From Neobacillus rhizosphaerae (GTDB lineage Bacteria > Bacillota > Bacilli > Bacillales > Cytobacillaceae): 64,000 nt of DNA. The notes beneath the pieces were generated by a model, which had not been told where the DNA came from, did no database searches, and saw only the letters and a program-made list of their open reading frames with translations. The position numbers and the translations under genes are program-made. Below are positions 1 to 9,018 of the stretch, piece after piece. The stretch lies in assembly GCF_937468385.1 (NCBI RefSeq), contig NZ_CALBWS010000007.1, positions 85,091 to 149,090 of the forward strand, written 5' to 3'. The first letter of the stretch is position 1; each line of letters begins with the position of its first letter.

Positions 1-238
1 CAGTATATCTAGTCTGAGTAAACAAATTCATTACTATTTTGGAGGCGTGAAGCTAATCTCTGTTCACACCGCCTTAATTATGTTGGTGTACAACTCATCA
101 TCCATTCATTTCCATGCATGGGTTGGGAGTTGAAACTCATGGTAGTTTTTTTATGAATTGATTAAAATTTCCTTGAAGAATAAAATAGGTGATAAGATAT
201 ATATTTTGATCATTATACTGGCTCGTAGGGGGATTTTC

Positions 239-1000
239 ATGAAGTATGCAATTATTACCGGTGCATCAAAAGGTTTAGGTGAAGCCATTGCGAAACGACT
301 CATCCATGAACAAATTGCGATTGTTTCCGTATCCCGGACAGAAAATGAAGAAATCAAAAGGATGGCATTAGAAAAAGGCCTGTACTATAACCATTTTTCC
401 TGTAATCTTTCATTAGAAAAAGAGGTCCAGGAAGTATTTATGGATATAGCTCACTGTCTTTTTCAAAAGGATCCAAAGGAAATTCTTCTATTTAATAACG
501 CAGGTGTGATTGAACCAATCCAAACGGTTGGCAATTTAGATCAAACTCCAACCATTCGAAACATTCAAGTAAATTTAATTGCACCAATCCTCATCACTAA
601 TTTATTTTTTAGTAAAGCACAGTTGACCAACACAAAGGTCCAAGTTATTAATGTAACCTCAGGTGCAGCAATCCGCTCGATTGAAGGCTGGAGTGTGTAT
701 TGCAGCTCAAAGGCTGGGTTAAATATGTTCACACAAACGGCCGCATTAGAGCAAGCGGAAATGAAAACGGATAATAAAATTATTGCCTTTAGCCCCGGCA
801 TTATGGATACAAATATGCAGGAAACAATTAGGTCTTCATCAAAGAATGCGTTTAAGGAACTAGAAAGGTTTAAAGAATTTAAGGAAAATAATATGTTGTT
901 GCAGGCAGATGTGGTGGCTAATGCACTAGTAGACTTAGTTATTAGCGGTAATGTTGAAAGTGGCAAAGTTTATAATGTTAAGGAATTAGTAGGAGAGTGA
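239..1000 (+). CDS. YueD-like short-chain dehydrogenase/reductase
   Basis: Predicted cytoplasmic NAD(P)H-dependent reductase of the SDR superfamily, closest in my memory to B. subtilis YueD (benzil reductase forming benzoin). Seen in the 253-residue protein: the nucleotide-binding motif TGASKGLGEA at about residues 7-16, NNAG at 86-89, the catalytic serine in NVTSGAA (about 141) and the Tyr/Lys pair in YCSSK (Tyr154, Lys158), followed by FSPGIMDT. The start is the ATG at 239, preceded by a GGGGG-containing ribosome binding site; an upstream in-frame start at 158 lacks one. It stands alone, followed by a hairpin. The true substrate is not known from sequence. Confidence 0.88.
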   Translation: MKYAIITGASKGLGEAIAKRLIHEQIAIVSVSRTENEEIKRMALEKGLYYNHFSCNLSLEKEVQEVFMDIAHCLFQKDPKEILLFNNAGVIEPIQTVGNLDQTPTIRNIQVNLIAPILITNLFFSKAQLTNTKVQVINVTSGAAIRSIEGWSVYCSSKAGLNMFTQTAALEQAEMKTDNKIIAFSPGIMDTNMQETIRSSSKNAFKELERFKEFKENNMLLQADVVANALVDLVISGNVESGKVYNVKELVGE

Positions 1001-1002
1001 GA

Positions 1003-1042
1003 GAAATGGGGCGCCTATCAAGATGATTGGCACCCCATTTCT
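1003..1042 (+). terminator. Hairpin after the SDR gene
   Basis: Inverted repeat GAAATGGGGCGCC / GGCACCCCATTTC directly after the stop codon, with one mismatch. No good T-run follows, so it may be a weak terminator or an RNA-stabilising hairpin between convergent genes. Confidence 0.5.
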
Positions 1043-1107
1043 GTAAAACCCTTCCTATCCTCTTTGTTACTCCCCTATGAAAAATAGGATTGCGATCCAT
1101 CCTTTTG

Positions 1108-2481
1108 CTAGTCCTCCTGCGGAAACCATAAGGTAATACTTGTCCCCTTATTCAACCTGCTTTTCACCTTGATGACTCCTTTATGGGCATCCATCAACGC
1201 CTTTACAATCGAGAGTCCAATGCCAACGCCACCTGTTTTGCGGTCGCGTGATTTGTCACCGCGGTAGAAGCGTTCGAAGATATGCGGGATATCGTCCTCA
1301 TTCATTCCTGAACCTTCATCTTGAATCTTAAAGCCGACATAGCCCTCCATTTCTGTTTGTACCGAAATCGTGACATTTTTTCCTTCCGGCGTATATTTCA
1401 GCGCATTATTTAAGACGTTTGACAGGATTTGCATTAAGCGGTCCTTGTCCGCCTCAAACATTTCCTCCTGCTGCGGTTCTTCAATATAAAGCCCGACCCC
1501 CTTTTCCTTAAACAATGGCATAAAAATTTCCCATAAAGCTGCCAGCACACTTCCTGCTTCTAGCTCAATTTTTTCCAGTCTAATTTGCGGATTTTCCGCT
1601 GCAAGTAGTTTTTCTAATTCATTGACGAGCCTTACTAAGCGCATTAGCTCTTCATGACTCGTCTGCAGGCGCTGCGGGGTCGGCTCCCAAATCCCGTCCT
1701 GAAAGGCTTCGATTTGACTTCTTAATGTGGCAAGTGGTGTCCTCAGTTCATGGGCAAGATCACCAGTAAATTGTTTCCGAAGCATTTCTTCCTTCGCAAG
1801 TGACTCCGCCAAGTTATTGAAGGAGATAGCAATCTGCTTTACCTCGGTAGGCAGGCCCGACAACGGAATCCGAATATCAAGGTTATGCTGCTGCAGCTCA
1901 CCTGCCGCAAAGGAAAGCTTTTTCAAACCAAATGTTAATTTTTTTGAAAAAAGCATACTAAATATAATGGCGAGTACAATCGTCAAGCATACCGCCGCAT
2001 AGATGTACAATTGGATTGTTTGAATAAATGTGTATTCATCGTCAATTAAGCCTTTCGGGTAGAGAGCCACGAGCTTTCCGATAATCGCATTATTGACTTT
2101 TATCGTATAAGTTCTAGAGTGCCACTCTTCTCCGATTGGTGCCGGTTCCGTTAACCCTAAGCTATTTAACATTCCGCGAATGTTGGAAGAATCCATTTGC
2201 AATTGACCAAACCGATCATACAATTGAAAATAAAGCTGATCAGTCATCGCATGCTCGTGGAGCAACCCAGACACCGGATCGGTGGTAAAATGGCCATTTT
2301 TTTTATAATCCTTTTCAATTTCCGTAATCACTCGATCAATCTTTTTTTCGCGGTTGCGGTCCAAATAGCTATTAAAACTCTCTTCAAAGCCATATTGGAT
2401 AAAAAAGCTGACGATTAATATCCCAATCATCGAGATAAGCACTAAATAAAATAGAATCTTAGACCGAAGCGTTTGCAGCAT
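1108..2481 (-). CDS. Sensor histidine kinase (BaeS-like)
   Basis: Membrane sensor kinase of a two-component system. The 457-residue protein has a membrane segment at about 8-30, an extracytoplasmic region of about 125 residues, a second membrane segment at about 158-178, a HAMP linker, the phospho-acceptor histidine in DLAHELRTP (about 244), and the ATPase N, G1 and G2 boxes (NALKY, DEGSGM, GGVGIGLSI) near the C-terminus. Its start overlaps the 3' end of the response regulator gene by 23 bp, so the two are translationally coupled and act as a pair. The signal cannot be told from the sequence. Confidence 0.93.
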   Translation of the reverse strand: MLQTLRSKILFYLVLISMIGILIVSFFIQYGFEESFNSYLDRNREKKIDRVITEIEKDYKKNGHFTTDPVSGLLHEHAMTDQLYFQLYDRFGQLQMDSSNIRGMLNSLGLTEPAPIGEEWHSRTYTIKVNNAIIGKLVALYPKGLIDDEYTFIQTIQLYIYAAVCLTIVLAIIFSMLFSKKLTFGLKKLSFAAGELQQHNLDIRIPLSGLPTEVKQIAISFNNLAESLAKEEMLRKQFTGDLAHELRTPLATLRSQIEAFQDGIWEPTPQRLQTSHEELMRLVRLVNELEKLLAAENPQIRLEKIELEAGSVLAALWEIFMPLFKEKGVGLYIEEPQQEEMFEADKDRLMQILSNVLNNALKYTPEGKNVTISVQTEMEGYVGFKIQDEGSGMNEDDIPHIFERFYRGDKSRDRKTGGVGIGLSIVKALMDAHKGVIKVKSRLNKGTSITLWFPQED

Positions 2482-3169
2482 CTAGTACCCCTCCAAATTT
2501 ATAGCCCATCCCAAAAACGGTCACGATAAAGTCCGGCTGCCGTGAATCTGATTCGATCTTTTTTCGAAGGTTTTTGATATGTGTATCAACACTGCGTTCG
2601 TAGCCTTCATAAAACATGCCTTCGTCCTGAATTTTCTCTAATAAATCCATCCGGCTGTATACGCGGCCGGGATTCACTGCCATATTGGTTAATAGTTTAT
2701 ATTCAATCGGAGTCAAGGTAACGGAATCTCCGTTTACAGTTACTTCCTTTTTGATTAGATCAATCGCTAGTTTTCTTCCATTGAATTCAAGACGTTCAAC
2801 CTTTTCAGACTTTTTCACTCGTCTTAAAATTGCTTGAACACGAACGACCACTTCCCGGGGGCTGAATGGCTTGGATAAATAGTCATCTGCTCCCATAACA
2901 ATTCCGTTGATGCGATCATCCTCAGCTGATTTTGCGGTCAGCATAATTATAGGAACATCTGACTCTTTTCTCACTAAGCGGCAAACCTCTTCACCAGAAA
3001 TATCAGGAAGCATTAAGTCTAAGATAATGAGGTCAGGATTTATTGTTTTAGCCTTTTTCAAGGCGTCAATTCCATTATCGGCGCTATGAATTTCATAGCC
3101 TTCTCTCTCAAGGTAAGCTTCGAGAACTTCTATTATTCTACGTTCATCGTCAACTAATAATATTTTCAT
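2459..3169 (-). CDS. OmpR-family response regulator
   Basis: DNA-binding response regulator of 236 residues, partner of the overlapping kinase downstream. Receiver domain with acidic pair DD at 7-8, phospho-acceptor Asp51 in LIILDLMLP, Thr/Lys in MLTAK and LSKPF; C-terminal winged helix typical of OmpR/PhoB (GYERSVDTHIKNLRKKIE). Start chosen at the ATG at 3169, which has GGGGAG at the right distance; an in-frame extension to 3229 lacks a site and runs into the promoter region. It is divergent from the kinase gene at 3603, so the 430-bp gap probably holds two promoters. Confidence 0.95.
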   Translation of the reverse strand: MKILLVDDERRIIEVLEAYLEREGYEIHSADNGIDALKKAKTINPDLIILDLMLPDISGEEVCRLVRKESDVPIIMLTAKSAEDDRINGIVMGADDYLSKPFSPREVVVRVQAILRRVKKSEKVERLEFNGRKLAIDLIKKEVTVNGDSVTLTPIEYKLLTNMAVNPGRVYSRMDLLEKIQDEGMFYEGYERSVDTHIKNLRKKIESDSRQPDFIVTVFGMGYKFGGVLDAANASV

Positions 3170-3409
3170 TATTATCACTCCCCATATCTTTACTATATCA
3201 TCTTGGGTCTGTGATTTTTGTAACTTCACAAATTCACCACAACTTCTTCATAACATCTTCAATCTTTCTCGATAAGATATAACTGTAGTTAGGATAGAGG
3301 AGAAAGCTTAAAGGACCCCCAAGGGTAAAGCTATCAACTCTTTGATGAAGTACATGGTTATCAACCATAATTCTCATCCCAAATTTAACCTCTCTTTTTT
3401 ATATAGTAA

Positions 3410-3445
3410 GGGTGTCCCGTTCGGCGGGGCGCCCACTTTTTTTTT
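3410..3445 (+). terminator. Orphan intrinsic terminator between divergent genes
   Basis: GGGTGTCCC, a 7-nt loop region closed by a further G-C pair, GGGGCGCCC, then nine T. It is a strong terminator on the + strand, but no gene lies before it on that strand: the upstream gene is divergent, with its start at 3169. This implies a short transcript or an attenuated leader that starts between about 3170 and 3400. The kinase gene lies 160 bp further on. Confidence 0.7.
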
Positions 3446-3602
3446 AGGAATTAATAAAATTGAACTTAGAAAATTGGCCAGCACAAGCTCAGCGACTAGA
3501 GTGCTAACTTCCATTTTTTTTTATTTTTTAAAAAATGGCTACAAAATAAGGATTCCTCACAACTAAACATGTAGTATTCTAAATAGTGAGGTGCTGAAAT
3601 CA

Positions 3603-4964
3603 ATGAATAAAATTTCTTTTAAAATTGGCCTACTTTTCTTTGTTGCTATCTTTCTATTAGAATCTATTTCGATGTTTTTTTTGCATAATAATATTATTCA
3701 TTCCCGTGTTCATGACGAGTTGTCCGCTCTTCAGACTCGGGGAAATAACCACCGCGAGGTTCTCCAGGTTTCCTTTCATGAAGAAACAATTAAGCATATT
3801 GCCATGATGGAAGCACGGACGGATTCGCAGGTCATTCTCACAAACCCAAATGGAACGATTTATATGTCGTCTAATAAGGTTACAGATGAAATGAAAAAGA
3901 TCATGAAATCAACGCCAAAGAATGTACCGCATGCAGGCTTAATCTTAGAGGATGACTGGAAAAAAGCCACTTATATCTCATCGATCAGCCCTGTAGTAAT
4001 AGACAACAAGGTTAACGGCTATATCTACATGTTTCAAAATACGTTAAAAATCAAGAATTTGATTTCCGAACTTAACCAGCATTTTCTGCTTGCGGGTGTG
4101 CTTTCGCTATTATTTATGATGATTATCATTACTTTTTTGACAAGGGTTGTTACCCACCCGCTCATTCAGATAAGTGAAGCAACGAAACGAATCAGTAAAG
4201 GCGAGCTGTCTGTGTCCTTACCGAAACTCGGAAAGGACGAAATAGGTGGACTTGGTGAATCGATTAGGGTGCTCGCAAGTGATTTAGATATTTTAAAAAA
4301 TGAACGGAATGAGTTCCTAGCAAGCATTTCCCACGAGCTTCGGACACCGCTAACTTATATAAAGGGTTATGCAGACATTGCTCGGCGCCAGGATACAAGC
4401 GATGCGGACAAGGATACTTATTTAGGGATTATTTTTGAAGAATCTGTCAAACTTTCAAAACTCGTGAAGGAATTATTCAATCTTGCCAAAATGGATGAAA
4501 ATACTTTTTCGATTGAAAAAGAAGAAGTTCATTTACAGCCCTATTTCCAGTCAATTGTTGAAAAGGTTTCACCGGCACTGAAAGAACATCATTTGGAGCT
4601 TTTTCTTGAGTGCTCGGCCGGTCTCTATGCACAAATAGACCCTATCCGGTTTGAGCAGGTAATCCTCAATCTGCTCGATAATGCGCGTAAATATTCGGAG
4701 CCGTTTACAAAAATAAGCCTCATTGTTAGTGAAGAAAGTGGAAAAACGCACATTAAAGTGATCGACCAAGGGCGGGGCATTCCCGAAGAAGATCTACCAC
4801 GGATTTTTGAGCGGTTTTACCGTGTCGATAAATCCCGAGCACGTTCACTTGGAGGTACAGGACTGGGACTGGCAATTGTAAAACAATTGGTTGAGTCACA
4901 TGGAGGGACGGTTGCAGTAACCAGTAGCAAATATGCTGGAACAACCTTTGAGATTGTTTTATAA
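3603..4964 (+). CDS. Orphan sensor histidine kinase
   Basis: Membrane histidine kinase of 453 residues without an adjacent co-directional regulator. Membrane segments at about 7-28 and 161-182 enclose an extracytoplasmic sensor region; HAMP follows, then SISHELRTPLTYIKGY with the phospho-acceptor near residue 244, and ATPase boxes NLLDNARKYSE, DQGRGIPEEDLPRIFERF and GGTGLGLAIV. The ATG at 3603 is chosen because GAGGTG lies 9 nt upstream. It is divergent from the regulator/kinase pair at 1108-3169. It might signal to that regulator, but this is inference from position only. Confidence 0.9.
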   Translation: MNKISFKIGLLFFVAIFLLESISMFFLHNNIIHSRVHDELSALQTRGNNHREVLQVSFHEETIKHIAMMEARTDSQVILTNPNGTIYMSSNKVTDEMKKIMKSTPKNVPHAGLILEDDWKKATYISSISPVVIDNKVNGYIYMFQNTLKIKNLISELNQHFLLAGVLSLLFMMIIITFLTRVVTHPLIQISEATKRISKGELSVSLPKLGKDEIGGLGESIRVLASDLDILKNERNEFLASISHELRTPLTYIKGYADIARRQDTSDADKDTYLGIIFEESVKLSKLVKELFNLAKMDENTFSIEKEEVHLQPYFQSIVEKVSPALKEHHLELFLECSAGLYAQIDPIRFEQVILNLLDNARKYSEPFTKISLIVSEESGKTHIKVIDQGRGIPEEDLPRIFERFYRVDKSRARSLGGTGLGLAIVKQLVESHGGTVAVTSSKYAGTTFEIVL

Positions 4965-4970
4965 CGTAAA

Positions 4971-5002
4971 AAAATCCTTATCGTATGCCGATAAGGATTT
5001 TT
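4971..5002. terminator. Bidirectional terminator
   Basis: AAAATCCTTATCG, 5-nt loop, CGATAAGGATTTTT between two convergent genes (kinase on +, flotillin on -). There are A and T runs on the two sides, so it can serve both directions. Confidence 0.88.
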
Positions 5003-5008
5003 ATGTGC

Positions 5009-6529
5009 TTATTCGTCTTTCTTTTTAACCTCTTCTGTTAGTTCCTCAATGCTTCTTCTTACGTTAGATTTACCAGAGTAGTTTTCGATTAGCTCTTTCA
5101 CATCAAGACCACTTGAAGCCTTTAATGATTCTTGAAGGCTGGCCATTAGATTAGTTGCATAACTGGTAATCTTATTAGCACCGCCATTTTCTCCAGAACC
5201 GCCGCCCGTATCGACAACGGTGATTTTATCAATATTGGATAATGGGGCTGCCACTTGCTTCGCATATTCAGGAAGCATTTTGATAACCATGTCCAAGATA
5301 GCCGCTTGACCAAATTGCTCGAACGCTTCAGCGATTTTTTCCTTCGCTTCTGCTTCTGCCAAACCTTTTAAGCGAATAATTTCTGCTTCTGATGAACCCT
5401 GTGCCTTTTGTGCTTCCGCTTTTGCAAGACCATCGAGGCGAATTCGCTCTGCTTCCGCCTTTGCCATAGCTTCAATCCGGTACTTATTAGCTTCCGCTTC
5501 AGCCATTTCCCTTGCCTTGTTGGCAGCCGCGGATTGCTCAACGGAATAACGGTCAGCATCGGCTTTTTTCTTCACTTCAGAATCGTATTGGCGTTCACGA
5601 CGAAGAATTTCTTTTTCTTCTAATTCAATTTGTTTTTGTCTTTCAATAATCTTGATTTGCATTTCTTGTTCCATTACATCCTGCTTCGAACGGGCACTTT
5701 CAAGATCGTAGGCTTGGTCAGCTTTTGCTTTTGCGATATCCTGTTCACGGCGGAACTCAGCGACTTTCAACTGATTGACTTTCTCCGCTTCGGCAATTTC
5801 TGTTGCCCTTTCTAATTCTGAACGCTTCGCTTCTTTTGCAGCCTCGGCCTTTTTGATCCGCGTTTCTTTTTCTGCCTCAGCAGTGGCAATATCGGCATCT
5901 CTTCTAACTTGAGCAATTCGAGGTTTACCAAGTGAATCAAGGTAACCATTTTTGTCACGAACATCTTTAATCGTAAAGGATACAATTACCAAGCCCATTT
6001 TCGCAAGATCTTGTGAGGCAACCCTTTGAACCTCTTGAGAAAATTTATCACGATTTTTATAAATTTCTTCAACAGTCATCGAGCCAAGAATCGATCGTAA
6101 ATGACCCTCAAGAACTTCTCTTGCTTCACTCTCACGATCTTCTTTTGGCTTTCCAAGAAATTGTTCAGCAGCTGTCGCAATTTCACTAATCGAGCTGCCA
6201 ATTTTAATAATTGCGACACCATCAGCCATGACGGGTACACCCTGCTCCGTGTAAACTTCAGGTGTGGTAACTTCTAGTTTACTAGATAGCAAGCTTAGCG
6301 GCTTAGCCTGTTGGAATACCGGTAAAATAAAGCTACCGCCGCCGCGGATGATTTTGATTTTATTTCCAGATTCATCTACATGGACACTGCCGTTACCAAG
6401 AAAACTTCCCGTTACAATCAGTGCCTCGTCCGGTCCGGCCGTTCTGTACTTGGTGACAAAGACGCCGATTAAAACAATTAGAATAAGTACAACAATCCCG
6501 ATAATGATCCAAATAATGTTAAAATCCAT
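5009..6529 (-). CDS. floT: Flotillin-like protein (YuaG/FloT)
   Basis: Scaffold protein of functional membrane microdomains. The 506-residue protein starts with a hydrophobic hairpin-like segment (about 5-27), then an SPFH/band-7 domain (about 30-190), then a long Ala/Glu/Lys-rich coiled coil with repeated AEA and KAEAE motifs (about 210-400), and a C-terminal tail, exactly the YuaG/FloT plan and length. It is 15 bp downstream of the NfeD-like gene and transcribed with it from the SigW-type promoter at 7215-7240, as is known for yuaF-floT in B. subtilis. Expected role: membrane fluidity and protein-complex organisation, responding to cell-envelope stress. Confidence 0.95.
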   Translation of the reverse strand: MDFNIIWIIIGIVVLILIVLIGVFVTKYRTAGPDEALIVTGSFLGNGSVHVDESGNKIKIIRGGGSFILPVFQQAKPLSLLSSKLEVTTPEVYTEQGVPVMADGVAIIKIGSSISEIATAAEQFLGKPKEDRESEAREVLEGHLRSILGSMTVEEIYKNRDKFSQEVQRVASQDLAKMGLVIVSFTIKDVRDKNGYLDSLGKPRIAQVRRDADIATAEAEKETRIKKAEAAKEAKRSELERATEIAEAEKVNQLKVAEFRREQDIAKAKADQAYDLESARSKQDVMEQEMQIKIIERQKQIELEEKEILRRERQYDSEVKKKADADRYSVEQSAAANKAREMAEAEANKYRIEAMAKAEAERIRLDGLAKAEAQKAQGSSEAEIIRLKGLAEAEAKEKIAEAFEQFGQAAILDMVIKMLPEYAKQVAAPLSNIDKITVVDTGGGSGENGGANKITSYATNLMASLQESLKASSGLDVKELIENYSGKSNVRRSIEELTEEVKKKDE

Positions 6530-6544
6530 TTCTTATTACCCCCT

Positions 6545-7090
6545 CTAGATAAAACTCTCTAATTGATGGTGGACCGTTACTTCCAGTACGCCATTTTTCA
6601 CCTGAACCACGAGTACATCTGCGCCATTTGGAATCTCATCACCATCAAAGCTTGAAGCTGGTTTGGCAATTCTGCCACTCGTACTATCAATCATCACTTC
6701 GCCAAAACCATTGGCTGGTATCGCCGTGATCACGGTCCCAACCCGGCCTTGCAAATCTGATTCTTTATAGACAAGGGATTCCTCTGCAGACGATAACGGT
6801 ACGAGAACAAAAACATTTAATAAGGTTACTAGAATAAAAGCAGCACCTGCCGAGATGCCCAAAATGAGTAAATAATGCAGTGATGATAGTCTTTCAAATA
6901 GGAAGCCGCTTGCAGACATGACGGTCACGAAGGCAAAAATTAAGACTGGGTTTAGAAAATGCAATCCTCCGTCTCCGGCTCCATGAAAATGAAAGACATC
7001 GGCGAACAACACATACAAAACGGTTAAAACACCCGAAATGATTAACCCGTACAAATAAATCGTTTCTAAAGGAATGCTAAAAGGTTCCAT
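6545..7090 (-). CDS. yuaF: NfeD-like membrane protein (YuaF)
   Basis: Partner of flotillin. The protein of about 181 residues has several N-terminal membrane helices (roughly 10-100) and a C-terminal OB-fold of the NfeD type, readable in LQGRVGTVITAIPANGFGEVMID and GADVLVVQVKNGVLEV. Three possible starts lie close together (TTG 7099, ATG 7096, ATG 7090). AAGGA is 9 nt from the ATG at 7090 but almost touches the first two, so 7090 is preferred. It is the first gene of the yuaF-floT operon behind the SigW-type promoter. Confidence 0.9.
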   Translation of the reverse strand: MEPFSIPLETIYLYGLIISGVLTVLYVLFADVFHFHGAGDGGLHFLNPVLIFAFVTVMSASGFLFERLSSLHYLLILGISAGAAFILVTLLNVFVLVPLSSAEESLVYKESDLQGRVGTVITAIPANGFGEVMIDSTSGRIAKPASSFDGDEIPNGADVLVVQVKNGVLEVTVHHQLESFI

Positions 7091-7214
7091 GCGCATCAAT
7101 CCTTATTTTTGATTATTGTCACATAAAAAGGAAAGTGAATTGTGGGTTTAAGATTTCAGTAAAATTCAAGCATGATGCATCCTTCCCTTCCTCTGTGTTA
7201 TGTATGTTAGATTA

Positions 7215-7240
7215 TACGGATAAAAATGAAATAGGTTTCA
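7215..7240 (-). promoter_or_regulatory. SigW-type promoter of yuaF-floT
   Basis: On the minus strand, TGAAAC (7240-7235), a 16-nt spacer, then CGTA (7218-7215). This is the consensus and spacing of extracytoplasmic-function sigma factor W promoters in Bacillus. The yuaF-floT operon of B. subtilis is an established SigW target, so sequence and context agree. Transcription should start near 7208. Confidence 0.88.
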
Positions 7241-7341
7241 CTTTCTAGATATATTTTATCATTTTCTTCCAATTAAGAACACCTAACAATCTTCGACAAA
7301 TTTCGAGAAATGCTAGTCGAGATGCCATTTTTGTCTTTTAT

Positions 7342-7462
7342 GGTCAATGGAACGCTATTCCTTTTACCCCTCGAGCTTCTTTTTTCTTTTTTCGGTCAAT
7401 GGAACACTATTCCTTTTACCGCTCGGGCTCCTTTTTTCCTTTTTCGGTCAATGGAATACCCT
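7342..7462. repeat. 52-bp tandem repeat, about 2.3 copies
   Basis: The phrase GGTCAATGGAA begins at 7342, 7394 and 7446, an exact period of 52 bp, with CTATTCCTTTTACC and CTCG(A/G)GC inside each full copy and a pyrimidine-rich stretch between. The first two copies differ at a few positions; the third is partial. It lies between the divergent-side SigW promoter and the tcyC terminator and encodes nothing convincing. Confidence 0.8.
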
Positions 7463-7497
7463 TTCTTCAACGGGCTAACTTCTTATTTCCCTTCAAC

Positions 7498-7530
7498 AAA
7501 AAAAGTGCCATAGCTTTTGAGCTACAACAC
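7498..7530 (-). terminator. Terminator of tcyABC
   Basis: Minus strand: GTG TTG TAGCT, loop CAAA, AGCTA TGG CAC followed by seven T. The stem has an internal 3x3 mismatch. It starts immediately after the tcyC stop codon. Confidence 0.78.
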
Positions 7531-7531
7531 C

Positions 7532-8266
7532 TTACTGAATCATATTCAAAAACTTTCTAGTTCGTTCCTCTATTGGATTAGTAAAAATCTCTTCAGGTTT
7601 ATTTCTTTCGACGATGACGCCACCGTCCATGAATATGACTTCATCTGCTACTTCGCGGGCAAAGCGCATCTCATGGGTAACTACAATCATCGTCATCCCT
7701 TCTTGAGCGAGGTCCTTCATTACTTTTAATACCTCGCCAACAAGCTCGGGGTCGAGGGCTGACGTCGGCTCGTCAAACAACATGACCTCTGGTTCCATCG
7801 CTAGCGCCCTGGCAATCCCGACACGCTGCTGCTGCCCGCCTGAAAGCTGGGCAGGATAGTAAGACACTTTGTCTCCAAGGCCAACTTTTTCCAGCAACAC
7901 TTTAGCTCTTTTCCGAGCGACCTCTTTATCTACACCTTTCACGATCACCGGTCCTTCCATGACGTTCTCAATGGCAGTTTTATGAGGAAAAAGATTATAG
8001 TTTTGAAAAACCATTCCGGTCAAACGGCGAAATGATGCGACGGACCTCTTCGGGACGGCTTTAGAAAAATCCAGGCTTTGACCTTCAATTAGAATGACAC
8101 CTTTCGTAGGCGTTTCCAGTACATTCAAACAGCGGAGCATCGTGGTCTTTCCAGATCCGGATGGACCAATGACAACAACAACATTCCCTTTTTCAACCTG
8201 AAGGTCAATTCCTTTTAATACCTCTAATTGGCCAAATTGTTTATATAAACCTTTTATTGAAATCAT
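7532..8266 (-). CDS. tcyC: Cystine ABC transporter ATP-binding protein
   Basis: ATPase subunit of a polar amino acid importer, 244 residues, cytoplasmic face of the membrane. Walker [11 protein letters not shown]-loop [11 protein letters not shown], signature LSGGQQQR, Walker [15 protein letters not shown] and the switch histidine in VVTHEM are all intact. The start is the ATG at 8266 with AAAGGAG upstream; an open frame to 8392 overlaps the permease gene and has no site. Last gene of tcyA-tcyB-tcyC. The cystine assignment rests on TcyA, not on this subunit. Confidence 0.9.
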   Translation of the reverse strand: MISIKGLYKQFGQLEVLKGIDLQVEKGNVVVVIGPSGSGKTTMLRCLNVLETPTKGVILIEGQSLDFSKAVPKRSVASFRRLTGMVFQNYNLFPHKTAIENVMEGPVIVKGVDKEVARKRAKVLLEKVGLGDKVSYYPAQLSGGQQQRVGIARALAMEPEVMLFDEPTSALDPELVGEVLKVMKDLAQEGMTMIVVTHEMRFAREVADEVIFMDGGVIVERNKPEEIFTNPIEERTRKFLNMIQ

Positions 8267-8319
8267 TGAATAACTCCTTTTTCCCATATTAACGGGGCAT
8301 AACCCATCTTGTTGGGCTA

Positions 8320-9018
8320 TTAAGACACATAACGTTCCAGCCTTTTTTCCAAAAACCCTTGAATCACGGATAGGAAAAAGCAAATGACCCAATAAATGAG
8401 TGCCGCTTCGGAATAGACCAACAAAAATTCATAGTTTGCTGCCGTAATTTCCTGGGCGCGGCGAAACATTTCTGTTACCAGGACGACGGATGCAAGGGAG
8501 GTATCTTTAACAAGACTAATAAATGAATTAGATAATGGCGGAAGCGACACTCGTGCAGCTTGCGGTAGGATGATTCTTTTTAACGCTTGGGTATAAGACA
8601 TTCCAATCGAGTAGCCCGCTTCCCATTGTCCTTTCGGGATGGAAAGAATCGCAGCCCTGATAATTTCGGAGGCATACGCTCCAACGCTTAGGGAAAAACC
8701 AATCACAGCAGAAATAAATGGATCAATGGTAAGGCCGATATTCGGAAGCCCATAAAAAATGATAAATAACTGCACTAATAATGGCGTTCCACGAATAGCT
8801 GATACATAGATTCTAGCGATGATTTGAAAGAATTTCACCTGCGAAATCCTGGCGATTGCTGTCAGGACAGCTAAAATCAAGCCAATAATAAACGAAATAA
8901 TCGATAATGGAATTGTATTCATAACAGCCCCCTCCAGCAGCGGCTGGAGGGAAGTTTTGGCAATATCAACTAATCTAGCTGTTCTTTCCGGGTCAGCAAA
9001 AATACTATTTAAGTACAT
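8320..9018 (-). CDS. tcyB: Cystine ABC transporter permease
   Basis: Integral membrane permease of the His/Glu/Gln/Arg family (HisM/GlnP type), 232 residues with about five helices and the EAA loop near [22 protein letters not shown], which contacts the ATPase. The ATG at 9018 is chosen: it overlaps the 3' end of tcyA by 14 bp and is preceded by GGTGA. A longer frame to 9066 would lie inside tcyA. Membrane component of the tcyABC importer. Confidence 0.9.
   Translation of the reverse strand: MYLNSIFADPERTARLVDIAKTSLQPLLEGAVMNTIPLSIISFIIGLILAVLTAIARISQVKFFQIIARIYVSAIRGTPLLVQLFIIFYGLPNIGLTIDPFISAVIGFSLSVGAYASEIIRAAILSIPKGQWEAGYSIGMSYTQALKRIILPQAARVSLPPLSNSFISLVKDTSLASVVLVTEMFRRAQEITAANYEFLLVYSEAALIYWVICFFLSVIQGFLEKRLERYVS

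Noticed and set aside
3342..3566. 74-codon open frame on the + strand
   Set aside because: It runs through a strong terminator hairpin, has no ribosome binding site and no protein-like composition.
7310..7513. 67-codon open frame on the + strand
   Set aside because: It is made by the 52-bp tandem repeat and the tcyC terminator; no start site.
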